A DNA stretch of 64,000 nt from Serratia liquefaciens (GCF_027594825.1 NZ_CP088930.1:930001-994000), one strand, 5' to 3'. Positions 15,685-24,259 are shown, numbered from the stretch's first letter. A program made the numbers and translations. The notes: generated by a model not told the origin, from the letters alone.

Positions 15685-17100
15685 ATGCACCCAGGTTTAC
15701 AGCAAGATCTTGACCAGTTTCCACAGATCCTCGAGCACACCCGTCAGTTGGCCGAAGCGTTTCTTGCCGGCGTACAACAACGCCCGGTTTGCCCTCCCTT
15801 AAGTGCGCAGCAACTTCAGCCGGGTGACGACCAACTGACCGAGGACGGCAAAGGTGCGATCGCGGCGCTGGACCACTTCTGGCAGCGCTATGCCGAGGGG
15901 ATCTCCGCCAGCGCCGGGCCACGTTACTTTGGCTTTGTCACCGGGGGAGCAACGCCAGCAGCACTGGCAGCGGATTGGCTGGTTAGCGCTATCGACCAAA
16001 ATAGTCAATTGAGCCACGATACCGTTGCCGCCGCGATTGAATTGGCGACGGTGACCCAGCTAAGAAGCTTGTTAGGGCTGCCGGAAACCTTCAATGGCAG
16101 TTTTGTCAGCGGGGCGACCATGGCCAACTTTGTCGGTATCGCCATCGGTCGTCAATGGCTCGGCCAGCAACGCGGCATCGACGTCGCCGAACAGGGACTG
16201 CCTGCGTTGGGCTCCCTGCAGGTCTTGTCGGCGAATGCGCACGCCAGCAGCGTAAAAGCGCTCAGCATGCTGGGGATCGGTCGCGATTCGTTGAAAATTA
16301 TCGACAGCCTGCCAGACTCCGAAGCTATAGATCCGGCGGCGCTTGAACGGCATCTGGCTACCAGTGGCGGTATACCTACCCTTGTCCTCGCCAGTGCCGG
16401 TACGGTGAATACCGTGGCCTTCGATGACCTTCAGCGCCTGCTGGCGTTACGGGAGCGTTACCCATTCTGGCTGCATGTCGACGCGGCCTTTGGCGGCGTA
16501 GCGGCCTGTTCACCGCGCTATGCGTCACGTCTGGCCGGATGGGAGCAGGCGGATTCCATCACCGTTGATGCGCATAAGTGGTTGAACGTCCCTTATGACA
16601 GCGCCATTCAATTCAGCCGTCACCTGCCATTGCAGATGCAGGTGTTTCAAAACCATTCGGCCTATCTGGAAGCCCCCACCTTACGGCCGGACAACTATCT
16701 GCATCTGACCCCTGAAAACTCGCGGCGTTTCCGGGCACTTCCTTTATGGATGGCGCTGAAAGCCTATGGGCACAGCGGCATGCGGGATATGGTGGAGCGA
16801 AACGTTCAACTGGCGCAGCTATTGGGCACAGAGTTGGCGGCCAGCGAAGGCTTTCATCTGCTGGCACCGGTCAATTTAAACGTGGTGTGCTTTGCTCTGA
16901 AAGACAATAAAGGCGATGCCGTTGCAGCACGCGACCGTTTTATCGCCCGCCTCGATCGGCACGGTATCGTACGCTGTACTCCTACCCAGTATCATGGGCA
17001 GCCAGGGATACGCGCAGCCCTGGTCAATTGGATGACGCAGGAAAGCGATATTTATTTAGCATTGGAATCGATGCGTTATTGTTTGCCAGAGCCTTGCTGA
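15685..17100 (+). CDS. PLP-dependent group II amino-acid decarboxylase
   Basis: A 471-residue fold-type I decarboxylase. The PLP lysine is in TVDAHKWLNVPYDS (near residue 299), the cofactor-stacking region is in LHVDAAFGGVAACSPRY, and the glycine-rich GSFVSGATMAN is near residue 138. This resembles the glutamate/aromatic-amino-acid/diaminobutyrate decarboxylase group. Substrate is not determinable. The ATG at 15685 has ccggag upstream. Its divergent neighbour is a LysR regulator, and a hairpin lies 44 bp after the stop. Confidence 0.85.
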   Translation: MHPGLQQDLDQFPQILEHTRQLAEAFLAGVQQRPVCPPLSAQQLQPGDDQLTEDGKGAIAALDHFWQRYAEGISASAGPRYFGFVTGGATPAALAADWLVSAIDQNSQLSHDTVAAAIELATVTQLRSLLGLPETFNGSFVSGATMANFVGIAIGRQWLGQQRGIDVAEQGLPALGSLQVLSANAHASSVKALSMLGIGRDSLKIIDSLPDSEAIDPAALERHLATSGGIPTLVLASAGTVNTVAFDDLQRLLALRERYPFWLHVDAAFGGVAACSPRYASRLAGWEQADSITVDAHKWLNVPYDSAIQFSRHLPLQMQVFQNHSAYLEAPTLRPDNYLHLTPENSRRFRALPLWMALKAYGHSGMRDMVERNVQLAQLLGTELAASEGFHLLAPVNLNVVCFALKDNKGDAVAARDRFIARLDRHGIVRCTPTQYHGQPGIRAALVNWMTQESDIYLALESMRYCLPEPC

Positions 17101-17143
17101 TAGGGAAAAATCAAGGGTGTTTCCTGCATGGGGCGCTCTATTA

Positions 17144-17169
17144 TTACGGTCGCCGCCCTGCGGCCGTAA
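17144..17169. terminator. Hairpin after the decarboxylase gene
   Basis: Ten-base arms ttacggtcgc and gcggccgtaa pair completely, with one G-U, around a six-base loop. No proper T-tract follows on either strand, so termination would be weak or rho-assisted. Confidence 0.45.
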
Positions 17170-17377
17170 ACCTTTATCAATAATTGAAAATTTACAGCCC
17201 AGCTACGGAAAGAAAATAGTTCAGTAAAACCAATTAATCACTCACTGACATTTTTCACATTTGTTGGAATAGCACGAATGGTCACACCAACTCGTTGTTA
17301 TATCGTCAGTTTTTTTAACAAAAAAACGCAAAAATGTTAACCCTATGTGATTATTGATTATCGCAAGTGATACAAAA

Positions 17378-17396
17378 TGTAAGAATTATCATTATC
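17378..17396. promoter_or_regulatory. Fur-like site upstream of rcsA
   Basis: attatcattatc at 17385-17396 matches 12 consecutive bases of the 19-bp Fur consensus, and three of the seven remaining positions also fit. It lies about 450 bp upstream of rcsA. Fur control of rcsA is reported in Klebsiella. Here it is a prediction. Confidence 0.4.
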
Positions 17397-17525
17397 AAAA
17401 ACAAGAGAACAACATATAACATTATGATAATATTATTAAAAATAAAATCATACAAATCAGAGGGTATTCCTGAAGCTCAATAAACAAGCTAAAAAATGTT
17501 AAAAAAACAACACATGAATTTTTTT

Positions 17526-17539
17526 TAAGAATTTTCCTA
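17526..17539. promoter_or_regulatory. RcsAB box upstream of rcsA
   Basis: taagaattttcctA at this site matches the 14-bp RcsAB consensus taagaatattcctA at 13 of 14 positions. RcsA and RcsB bind such boxes at capsule promoters and at rcsA itself, so this is very likely an autoregulatory site of the gene that starts 310 bp downstream. Confidence 0.75.
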
Positions 17540-17848
17540 GCAATCTAAAATTTCGTTTCGTGACATGATGGGTTGAATCAATGATAAAAAGAGCAGCAGG
17601 CACGCGGTTCAAGCACAAATTGGCGTTACCCCACAGCAATTCCTGCGCCAGCAGATTATTCTGACTTAAGCTAAACTTATAGGTTCACAGTGTTAATTAG
17701 TTTAGTAATAAAATATCGTTGAGTACAGCCGTGTTTATTGATAGAACACTGCTTCTAAGTGAATTTTTTGTGCTTTTTTTTTGCCTTTAAGGCTTCAGGC
17801 TTTTTCTTTTTGTTACCGCGGTAAAACGGATTTAAGTGGGGGTGAGAT

Positions 17849-18478
17849 ATGCCAACGATCATTATGGATTCATGCAGCTATACCAGATTAGGTTTGACAG
17901 ACTACCTGACAACACACGGAGTAAAAAAACGCCAGATTAATGCCATCAATGATATCGACGATCTGCATGAAAAATGCAGCAAGTTGAAACCCAGCCTGGT
18001 ATTTATCAATGAAGACTGCTTTATACACGAAGCTAACGCTACGGAACGTATAAAGGGGGTGATTTCACTGCACCCTGACACCTTATTCTTCATCTTTATG
18101 GCCATCACCAACGTACATTTCGACGATTATTTATATGTTCGTAAAAATGTCATCATCTCGTCAAAATCCATCAAACCAGAGACTATGAATCAACTACTTA
18201 GTCACTATCTGGAGAGAAAAGCGCCTCGTACCGAAAAAACCTCGTTTGACCAGACTCCGGTTACCCTTAGCCAAACTGAGTCAAACATGTTGCGTATGTG
18301 GATGTCGGGCCAGGGAACTATCCAGATCTCCGACCAGATGCAAATTAAGGCCAAAACCGTCTCTTCCCATAAGGGAAATATCAAAAGAAAAATTAAAACG
18401 CACAACAAGCAGATTATTTACCATGTTGTTCGTTTAACCGACACCTTAACCAGTGGGATATTCGTCAATAGCCGCTAG
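17849..18478 (+). CDS. rcsA: Capsule synthesis co-activator RcsA
   Basis: A 209-residue LuxR-type DNA-binding protein that partners with RcsB to activate capsule (colanic acid-type) genes and to alter flagellar gene expression. It starts [16 protein letters not shown] and carries INEDCFIH (54-61) and SSKSIKP, as in E. coli RcsA. The HTH (residues 141-185) includes TIQISDQM and [22 protein letters not shown], nearly identical to E. coli. RcsA is normally a Lon substrate. The upstream RcsAB box, AT-rich DNA and downstream dsrB all fit. The ATG follows gggggtgag. Confidence 0.96.
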   Translation: MPTIIMDSCSYTRLGLTDYLTTHGVKKRQINAINDIDDLHEKCSKLKPSLVFINEDCFIHEANATERIKGVISLHPDTLFFIFMAITNVHFDDYLYVRKNVIISSKSIKPETMNQLLSHYLERKAPRTEKTSFDQTPVTLSQTESNMLRMWMSGQGTIQISDQMQIKAKTVSSHKGNIKRKIKTHNKQIIYHVVRLTDTLTSGIFVNSR

Positions 18479-18710
18479 GTAAAAGGTTTGTCGCTTACTC
18501 TGCAAACGTTGGTTTTAAATGTCTTTCAGAGTGTCCTGCTGGAAACCAAGCATTTAAATAACCTAAATACCTGCTCGCGACGATGCTCTCGGCCGCGACG
18601 GGTATTCCCGCATTAAAAAACAGAGTATTCGACCCCCTCCGGAATAATTCCCCGACGGAAGTCTTGCAGATTAAATTAATGCGTCAGAGAAGTATTGGCC
18701 CGGCATAAGG

Positions 18711-18914
18711 CTATGACTTGGGCTCCGTCTGACGAAGCTCAACAAAAGTGCCATCACGGCTGTCAATTTCGTTGAAGAACCAGACGCCGGCAGGATAGTC
18801 CGGCAAAGAGACCAGATACATAATCCCTTCATTAAACTCTTCTACCGCCAGGATCACCCCTTCACGCCGCTGTATGCCATCCGTCTTTACGGTGACCAGA
18901 TCGTTCACTTTCAT
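18711..18914 (-). CDS. dsrB: DsrB family protein
   Basis: A 67-residue cytoplasmic protein starting [13 protein letters not shown], with [28 protein letters not shown] and DGTFVEL as in E. coli DsrB. The fold is probably a small beta barrel. The function is unknown. It lies convergent to rcsA, 232 bp away, the same neighbourhood as in E. coli. The ATG at 18914 has gggg seven bases upstream; an ATG at 18926 would add four residues. In E. coli the DsrA small RNA lies in this region; no DsrA-like sequence is visible in the 18479-18710 gap. Confidence 0.85.
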   Translation of the reverse strand: MKVNDLVTVKTDGIQRREGVILAVEEFNEGIMYLVSLPDYPAGVWFFNEIDSRDGTFVELRQTEPKS

Positions 18915-19090
18915 GCCGTACCCCATCCTATGTCATTAATGTCAGTGTATTACAAAATGAGGTGAGAAAAATACCGCGCCGACAGGGAATTCGCCCCCCA
19001 GCTATGCAGTTCTCACTAAAGCGTAGCAGTCGACCAGCCCCTCAGCTTTTCACTTTCTTAACGTTTTGTCCGCAGAATCTTAAGCGCACA

Positions 19091-19187
19091 ACGGTTAGTC
19101 TGTTTGCTGGTACTTCCCCCCAGAGAAGTATCCGCAAATGAAGAAGTAACAAGGAACTTTTGCCCGCTGACTTGCGGGCTTTTTTTT
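19091..19187 (+). ncRNA. Candidate small RNA of about 97 nt
   Basis: A perfect terminator (gcccgc-tgactt-gcgggc then eight T, 19162-19187) lies on the plus strand with no plus-strand gene ahead of it; flanking dsrB and cspE are both on the minus strand. Upstream sits a hairpin tacttc/gaagta with a C-rich loop (ccccc, 19117-19121), then an ARN-like stretch (aagaagtaacaagga) typical of Hfq-bound RNAs. The 5' end near acggtta (19091) has a weak -10 (tcttaa) seven bases before it. General layout recalls the Rcs-controlled sRNA RprA, but the middle does not clearly match, so it is not named. Confidence 0.5.
19162..19187 (+). terminator. Rho-independent terminator, no coding gene upstream
   Basis: gcccgc and gcgggc form a 6-bp GC-only stem with a six-base loop, followed by eight T. 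This is a textbook terminator and the main evidence for the candidate sRNA. Confidence 0.85.
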
Positions 19188-19211
19188 GCCTGCGCCAAAT
19201 TACAGGCACAA

Positions 19212-19235
19212 AAAAACCCGCCTTGGCGGGTTTTT
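19212..19235 (-). terminator. Terminator of cspE, active in both directions
   Basis: aaaaacccgcc and ggcgggttttt form an 11-bp perfect stem with A-tract on one side and T-tract on the other, so it can stop transcription on either strand. It lies 22 bp after the cspE stop codon. Confidence 0.85.
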
Positions 19236-19256
19236 GTTAATCAGCAAAAGAGCCGA

Positions 19257-19469
19257 TTAGATAGCGGTAACGTTAGCCGCTGACGGACCTTTAGCACCGT
19301 TCTCGATAGAGAACTGTACGTTCTGGCCTTCAGCCAGGGTCTTGAAGCCTTGATCCTGGATAGCAGAGAAGTGTACGAACACGTCTTTGCTGCCGTCTGC
19401 TGGAGTGATGAAACCAAAACCTTTAGACTCGTTGAACCACTTCACTTGACCTTTGATCATGTTAGACAT
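19257..19469 (-). CDS. cspE: Cold-shock family RNA chaperone, CspE-like
   Basis: A 70-residue single cold-shock domain starting [23 protein letters not shown]. The RNA-binding motifs KGFGFI and VFVHF are intact, and the C-terminus [11 protein letters not shown] is close to E. coli CspE. It binds single-stranded RNA and melts secondary structure and terminators. The ATG at 19469 follows aagga; the earlier in-frame codon adds five residues and lacks support. A perfect terminator follows. Family paralogues are hard to separate from sequence, so the letter is tentative. Confidence 0.85.
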   Translation of the reverse strand: MSNMIKGQVKWFNESKGFGFITPADGSKDVFVHFSAIQDQGFKTLAEGQNVQFSIENGAKGPSAANVTAI

Positions 19470-19756
19470 GTCTAATTCCTTCAATATTAAATGTAAGCCA
19501 CCATGGGCAAGATATAGCCGGTCATCAGTTACTTATGGAGGCACTAGAAAGGAAATTCGTCAGTGAAGTGCTATCTAGGATAACGCTTTAAATTTGAACT
19601 ACTTTACTCAAAATGTCGTGCATAAATAGGTCTGTACCACAGGCCGAGAAGCATTAACTCATGATGGGACTTTAATAGCAACTCTTTTTGTTTGCCCCTC
19701 TGTGGAAACGGGGCCAAATGCACAGGATTTAACCCAATTCGCTTATTTTTTAGTCA

Positions 19757-20620
19757 TTAATGGCCGGTTTTACCTGTCAAAGGCGGTAATCGGCTACCGC
19801 AATACTGACAAAAAATTGCCTCTTTCTCATGGCCACCTCTTTGACATTGTTCACAATTTCGCCTTTCACGACTTCGTTGCAACTCTTGCGACATGTAGGC
19901 CGTCAGAATGCCGGTCGGCACCGCGATGATTGAATAGCCCACCAGGATTAATACTGAGGTCAATAACCGGCCCAACGGAGTATGGGGGACGATATCACCG
20001 TAACCCACGGTGGTCAGCGTCACCACCGCCCAATAGATCGCGGCCGCCAGGCTGGTAAAGCCCCCACTGCCCCCCTCAATCGCATACATCAGGCCGCCAA
20101 ACACGCACAACACCACGGCGACAAAGCCAAAGAACATCGCCAATTTGTGACGCGCCAGCTTGATGCTGCGCCAAATCATGCCCATCTCGCTCATGTAACG
20201 CAGCAATTTCAGCACCCGCAATACCCGCAGTATCCTCAGGACGCGCAGCAGCATCACGAATTCCACCGTCATATGCGGGAACAACCAGATGATGTACAGC
20301 GGCAGTACCGTCAACAAATCGACAATACCGAAAAAGCTCAGGGCATAGTGCTGTTCACGCGGCGTACTCCACAGGCGCAACAGATACTCGAGAGTAAAAA
20401 TGAAGGTAAACACCACCTCCGCCCAGAAGAACAGATAAATGGCCTGCCGACCGGGCGCGTACAGGGCACTACCCCCCGGTTCGAGGAACAACAAAATCAC
20501 GCTCAGCAGCGCGGTACCAACCCAAAAGGTCTCCATCCTGCGGCCGATGCGCGAATGGTTGTCGAACAGCAGCCGATAGCTGCGCTGGCGTAAACTGAGC
20601 GTCGCAGTGTCAGTGGTCAT
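19757..20620 (-). CDS. Voltage-gated-type K+ channel with C-terminal zinc-ribbon-like tail
   Basis: A 287-residue inner-membrane channel of the 6-TM voltage-gated superfamily. The S4 segment has regularly spaced arginines (LLRVLRILRVLRVLKLLR, residues 124-141). The pore loop holds TVGYGD at 204-209, the K+ selectivity filter. The cytoplasmic tail carries CEQC and CQYC (Cys256, 259, 271, 274), a likely zinc ribbon, which is an unusual addition. The ATG at 20620 fits the family start MTTDTATLS; a longer frame upstream has no matching sequence. It is convergent with cspE and divergent from the next gene. Confidence 0.85.
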   Translation of the reverse strand: MTTDTATLSLRQRSYRLLFDNHSRIGRRMETFWVGTALLSVILLFLEPGGSALYAPGRQAIYLFFWAEVVFTFIFTLEYLLRLWSTPREQHYALSFFGIVDLLTVLPLYIIWLFPHMTVEFVMLLRVLRILRVLRVLKLLRYMSEMGMIWRSIKLARHKLAMFFGFVAVVLCVFGGLMYAIEGGSGGFTSLAAAIYWAVVTLTTVGYGDIVPHTPLGRLLTSVLILVGYSIIAVPTGILTAYMSQELQRSRERRNCEQCQRGGHEKEAIFCQYCGSRLPPLTGKTGH

Positions 20621-20773
20621 AGTCCAATGTCTTATAACGGGAAGTTGCTCATATACTAGACCTGAACCTGAACGCCGCCAACTCTGGCGACGGCCCTCAG
20701 AGGCTACAAATGATAGTAATTCTCGTCTGGCTGTTTTATAGTTGCGCAGCGTAACTATAAAGGGAGATTGACC

Positions 20774-21142
20774 ATGCTTAGAGGGCATACGCTGGCAGCA
20801 TTTTGCTGCACCACATTGTTGATATTGAGCGCCTCAGCCCAGGCGCTGGATCTTTCCTACAAGGCACCTGAGCCCAGCATCAAACCCGCGCCCGAACCTA
20901 AAGCCGCACTTGGCCCCGCGCCAAAGATCGCCAAGGCGCCGGTAGTTTGGTCAGAATCAGAAGATAAAGCCGGTTTCCGTGTTGATCTGGAATGTGACCA
21001 TCCCGGCTGCAGCCGCCCGCGCGACAAATCCTATTCGGCGCTTAACGGCCCCGTGAAAAAAACCGATCGCCGTCGCCAATCCGATCCCTACTCTACCAAT
21101 GAGGATCCGGACTACCGCGTGAGCATGGGTTATCAGTGGTAA
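20774..21142 (+). CDS. Small exported proline-rich protein, 122 aa
   Basis: Starts MLRGHTLAAFCCTTLLILSA with a signal peptide ending near SAQA, so it is predicted to be periplasmic. The mature protein begins LDLSYKAPEP and is proline/alanine/lysine rich, then a short segment DLECDHPGCSRPRDK with two cysteines and a C-terminus DYRVSMGYQW. I do not recognise a family. The ATG at 20774 has agggaga upstream. It is divergent from the K+ channel gene. Confidence 0.7.
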   Translation: MLRGHTLAAFCCTTLLILSASAQALDLSYKAPEPSIKPAPEPKAALGPAPKIAKAPVVWSESEDKAGFRVDLECDHPGCSRPRDKSYSALNGPVKKTDRRRQSDPYSTNEDPDYRVSMGYQW

Positions 21143-21255
21143 CCGCGCTTTAAGAGTTATCCCTATATCTGCGCCAGCGCGCACTTCATACAATGGCTTC
21201 CTGTTCACCACTCCTCCTGGTGCTGGACACAACAAGCTGTGTTGCAATTTTTTAT

Positions 21256-21280
21256 GCGCCTCCCTATAGGCGCTTTTTTT
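21256..21280 (+). terminator. Rho-independent terminator
   Basis: gcgcct and aggcgc form a 6-bp stem with a six-base loop (ccctat), followed by seven T. It lies 114 bp after the exported-protein gene and probably ends its transcript. Confidence 0.8.
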
Positions 21281-21391
21281 ATGTCTGAATATCCGTCCGT
21301 TACCCCCTTACAGAATGGTCTCATTGCGGCATAACGTGATAACTGTCACAAATAGCCGCTCTCAAGCCACGCTTTATCGGAGGTTGGCCAG

Positions 21392-21508
21392 ATGGCGACT
21401 GAATATTTATCTTTGCTGGCAGTGTTGGCTGGCATCGCAGGTTTCGCACTGTATAAACACTTTAAATCACAGAAGAAAAGTACTCTGCTGCGTCCGCACG
21501 ATCGTTGA
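21392..21508 (+). CDS. Small membrane protein, 38 aa
   Basis: A 38-codon frame starts MATEYLSLLAVLAGIAGFAL and ends SQKKSTLLRPHDR. One transmembrane helix (about residues 6-21) is followed by a basic tail, a common small-protein layout. cggagg lies nine bases before the ATG. No family is recognised. It is too short to be picked by usual length cut-offs. Confidence 0.55.
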   Translation: MATEYLSLLAVLAGIAGFALYKHFKSQKKSTLLRPHDR

Positions 21509-21654
21509 CGCCAAGGTGGCCTGAGGCACGGCATCGGCGCTGTGCCTCAGGCCACAAAACTGCGCCCTGTCATTTTTTTATCACAAAATTGTCACAATCC
21601 AGCCATATCATGGTCGGCGATTATCCGCACTGGCTCAACACCAAGGATTTCGTT

Positions 21655-21867
21655 ATGACCACCATGATTAAAGCAACAAACCACCAGGAAGCCGAAAAGC
21701 TGATCCGCTACGGTACGGCGAAAAAAATCGAACTGGCCTACGACATCGACAGCGATGATTTTTTCCAGCTTGCCAGCCTGTGGTGTGATAGAGGTGCCAA
21801 AATCTCCAAAGGGAAAGAGCACTTTATCGTCTCGCTAAAAGGTTTTCGCATCCCGCCAAATGACTGA
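21655..21867 (+). CDS. Hypothetical protein, 70 aa
   Basis: A soluble 70-residue protein starting MTTMIKATNHQEAEKLIRYG and ending SLKGFRIPPND. It is rich in charged residues, without signal or membrane segment, and no domain is recognised. aagga lies before the ATG. It sits alone between a small membrane protein and a quinone oxidoreductase gene, and is followed by a GC-rich cgcctcgcggcggcg region. Confidence 0.65.
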   Translation: MTTMIKATNHQEAEKLIRYGTAKKIELAYDIDSDDFFQLASLWCDRGAKISKGKEHFIVSLKGFRIPPND

Positions 21868-22026
21868 TGTTATGCCGCCCTCGCGGCGGCGCCCCCCCCT
21901 TCCCCGAAAAAATCGCCCTGTGAGCTACACTCTCTCCTTAGCATTTCAGTAATATAAATCATCAATTACGGCAGGTGGTTACCTACATGGGTCACTGCGC
22001 CTGAATGCCAACCGAGGAGAATCGTC

Positions 22027-23034
22027 ATGTCTGCCAACCCGCAACTGCCCAGCACCATGAAAGCCATTGAGATCAGCCAGCCCGGCGAACCGGAAGTTTT
22101 GGTTGTCGCACAACGGCCGCTGCCGTCCCTGCAGCAAGGGGAGATCCTGGTGAAGGTCGCCGCCGCCGGGGTTAACCGCCCTGACGTATTGCAGCGCCGC
22201 GGCCAATACGCACCGCCTCCCGGCGCATCGGATATCCCGGGTCTGGAAATCGCCGGGGTGGTGGTCGCCACCGGCGTCGGCGTGCAAAAGTATGCCGTTG
22301 GCGACAGCGTGTGCGCCCTGATTGCCGGTGGCGGCTATGCCGAATACTGCAAGGTGCATGAAAGCAATGCGCTGCCGGTGCCCAAAGGGTTTAGCCTGGT
22401 CGAGGCCGCGGCCATCCCCGAAACCTTCTTTACCGTTTGGGTCAATGTGTTCCAGCGCGGCAACCTGAAGGCCGGCGAAACCGTTTTGATCCACGGCGGC
22501 ACTTCCGGCATTGGTACCGTCGCCACCCTGTTGGCGAAAGCCTTCTGCGCCCATGTGATCACCACCGTTGGCTCGGAGGAAAAGCGTCAGGCCAGCCTGG
22601 CCCTGGGGGCCGATGTGTCGATCAACTACCGCGACGAGGATTTTGTCGAGCAGACCCGACACGCCACTAACGGCAAAGGGGCGGACGTGATTGTCGATTT
22701 GATCGCCGGCGACTATGTGGCGAAAAACTACCAGGCGGCAGCGATGGATGGCCGCATTGTGCAAATCGGCACTCAGAATGGCGTGGTGAAGGAGCTAAAC
22801 CTGATGCCGCTGCTGATCAAACGTCTGACCCATACCGGTTCCACGCTGCGTTCGCGAAGCGTTGAAGACAAAGCGGGTATTGCCGCCGATTTGCTGCAAA
22901 AGGTTTGGCCATTGCTGGATCGTGGCGCGTTAAAACCGCAGATCTTCAAAACCTACCCGCTGGAGCAAGCGGCCGCAGCCCATGCGTTGATGGAGTCGAG
23001 CCAGCACATCGGCAAGATCATGCTGACCCTCTAA
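22027..23034 (+). CDS. NAD(P)H quinone oxidoreductase, MDR/PIG3 type
   Basis: A 335-residue medium-chain dehydrogenase. The N-terminal catalytic domain (about 11-130) lacks the zinc-binding set; the Rossmann motif GGTSGIGTVA is at residues 158-167, and the C-terminus EQAAAAHALMESSQHIGKIML is typical of the quinone oxidoreductase branch. It transfers electrons from NADPH to quinones or acts on unsaturated carbonyls. The ATG at 22027 has accgaggag upstream. A terminator hairpin follows. This is a house-keeping oxidoreductase with no clear partner here. Confidence 0.88.
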   Translation: MSANPQLPSTMKAIEISQPGEPEVLVVAQRPLPSLQQGEILVKVAAAGVNRPDVLQRRGQYAPPPGASDIPGLEIAGVVVATGVGVQKYAVGDSVCALIAGGGYAEYCKVHESNALPVPKGFSLVEAAAIPETFFTVWVNVFQRGNLKAGETVLIHGGTSGIGTVATLLAKAFCAHVITTVGSEEKRQASLALGADVSINYRDEDFVEQTRHATNGKGADVIVDLIAGDYVAKNYQAAAMDGRIVQIGTQNGVVKELNLMPLLIKRLTHTGSTLRSRSVEDKAGIAADLLQKVWPLLDRGALKPQIFKTYPLEQAAAAHALMESSQHIGKIMLTL

Positions 23035-23040
23035 GCTAAG

Positions 23041-23062
23041 CCCCGCAGCCGACGCTGCGGGG
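23041..23062. terminator. Hairpin between convergent genes
   Basis: ccccgcagc and gctgcgggg form a perfect 9-bp stem around cgac. It lies between the oxidoreductase and the convergent phosphatase-fold gene; T-tract is weak on both sides. Confidence 0.6.
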
Positions 23063-23068
23063 ACTGTT

Positions 23069-24148
23069 TCAACTGCCTGGCGTATGTACGTCTTCCGGCG
23101 TTGAGTCGGTATTGTCTAGCTTTTCCTGCGCCAGCGCCTCATCTTCACCGTCTTTATCCAGGCTTTCCTGCTGCGCCCCCTGCTTCGGCGAGTACACCAG
23201 TTCCACCATAATAGGGAAGTGATCCGAACCGACGTTGGTCAGCCGACGCAGCGATCCGAGCACGAAGTCATCGCTGTGAAACACGTGATCCAATGGCCAA
23301 CGCAGGAACGGGTAACCGGCATGAAAGGTGCTGAACATGCCACGGCCGCGACGAGGATCCAACAGACCGCTGACTTTAAGGAACAAGCGGGTGGTGGTCG
23401 ACCAGGCCACATCATTCAGATCGCCGGTCACAATCACCGGGAATTCCGATTTGGCTGCGCTTTTACCAACCATCACCAGCTCGGCATCGCGGTCTTCCGA
23501 TTCCTCGTTTTCGGTAGGGCTCGGCGGCATCGGGTGAACGCAGTGCAGGCGCACCTGCGGCCCGTGCGGCAAATGCACCATCATGTGCATCGACGGGATC
23601 TGTTCATCGACCAAATACTGTATCTGCGCATCGCTGAGCTTCAGCCGTGAATAGACGTGCATGCCGTACAGATTATCCAGTGGGCATTTCAACGTATGGG
23701 GATAGTCCTGCTCCAGCACCGAGAGCTGCTGTTCCCACCAGCGGTCGGTTTCCACCGCCACCAGCACGTCGGGACGTTCGGTCGCCACCAGCGCCAGCAG
23801 CTTATCCGCCTGACGATTGGGCGTTAACACATTGGACACCAGAATGCGGATACGCGGCTTTTTTTGATAGCCGGTAAAGTCCAGCACCTGCGGTTTGCTC
23901 AGCCGGGTATAGGGGTAAATCCAGACGGCCTGGTAAAGCACACAGACCAGGTTCAGCGCCATCATGCCCCACATCCAAGGCGACAGCGGCACAAACAGCA
24001 GGTTAAGCAACAGCACCAGGAGCGAAAGCGCCAGTATCTGCAGGCGGGGAAAATCCCACACCCGAATCCACCAGGCTGCATGCTTTGAAAGTGGCGCAAT
24101 GGTCACCAGCGCCAGCAAAAGCGTCAGTATGGCGGTAATCCCTGTCAC
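23069..24148 (-). CDS. Membrane-anchored endonuclease/exonuclease/phosphatase-family protein
   Basis: A 359-residue protein. Three N-terminal membrane helices (about 1-80: TAILTLLLALVTIAPL, then LQILALSLLVLLLNLL and MMALNLVCVLYQAVW) precede an EEP catalytic domain with ILVSNVLTPNRQ, VTGDLNDVAWS and NVGSDHFPIMVEL. The C-terminal tail is acidic and repetitive (DKDGEDEAL, TDSTPEDVHTPGS). GTG at 24148 follows gaggaa and fits better than an upstream ATG. E. coli YafD is a related family member. Substrate is unknown. Confidence 0.78.
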   Translation of the reverse strand: MTGITAILTLLLALVTIAPLSKHAAWWIRVWDFPRLQILALSLLVLLLNLLFVPLSPWMWGMMALNLVCVLYQAVWIYPYTRLSKPQVLDFTGYQKKPRIRILVSNVLTPNRQADKLLALVATERPDVLVAVETDRWWEQQLSVLEQDYPHTLKCPLDNLYGMHVYSRLKLSDAQIQYLVDEQIPSMHMMVHLPHGPQVRLHCVHPMPPSPTENEESEDRDAELVMVGKSAAKSEFPVIVTGDLNDVAWSTTTRLFLKVSGLLDPRRGRGMFSTFHAGYPFLRWPLDHVFHSDDFVLGSLRRLTNVGSDHFPIMVELVYSPKQGAQQESLDKDGEDEALAQEKLDNTDSTPEDVHTPGS

Positions 24149-24259
24149 GTTTATTTCCTCATTCTCATCGGCCTGGCCTGTCGGGGTGACGGCCTCTTGG
24201 CTGCCGTATCCGGCGGCAGCCAAAGATTGCCATAAAAAACCTATCCCCCGCCAGCGGGC

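Larger units (their letters stand above)
17101..17848. other. 748-bp AT-rich intergenic region upstream of rcsA
   Basis: No convincing gene in 748 bp. The region is strongly AT-rich compared with its surroundings, as expected for H-NS-bound DNA in front of rcsA. It holds a hairpin after the decarboxylase gene (17144-17169), a Fur-like site (17378-17396), a RcsAB box (17526-17539) and T-rich tracts with a small palindrome gcctttaaggc near 17783. Long upstream leaders are known for rcsA in E. coli. A 27-codon frame starting at 17581 has only a weak ribosome site and is not called. Confidence 0.7.

Noticed and set aside
17581..17664. A 27-codon ORF in the rcsA upstream region (MIKRAAGTRF)
   Set aside because: The ribosome site is poor and the AT-rich region can give such frames by chance.
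18479..18710. Search for the DsrA small RNA between rcsA and dsrB
   Set aside because: I found no match to the E. coli DsrA rpoS-pairing segment or its terminator (cccgacccc/gggtcggg). The short inverted repeats here (ttggtttt, tttaaatg) do not form a terminator.
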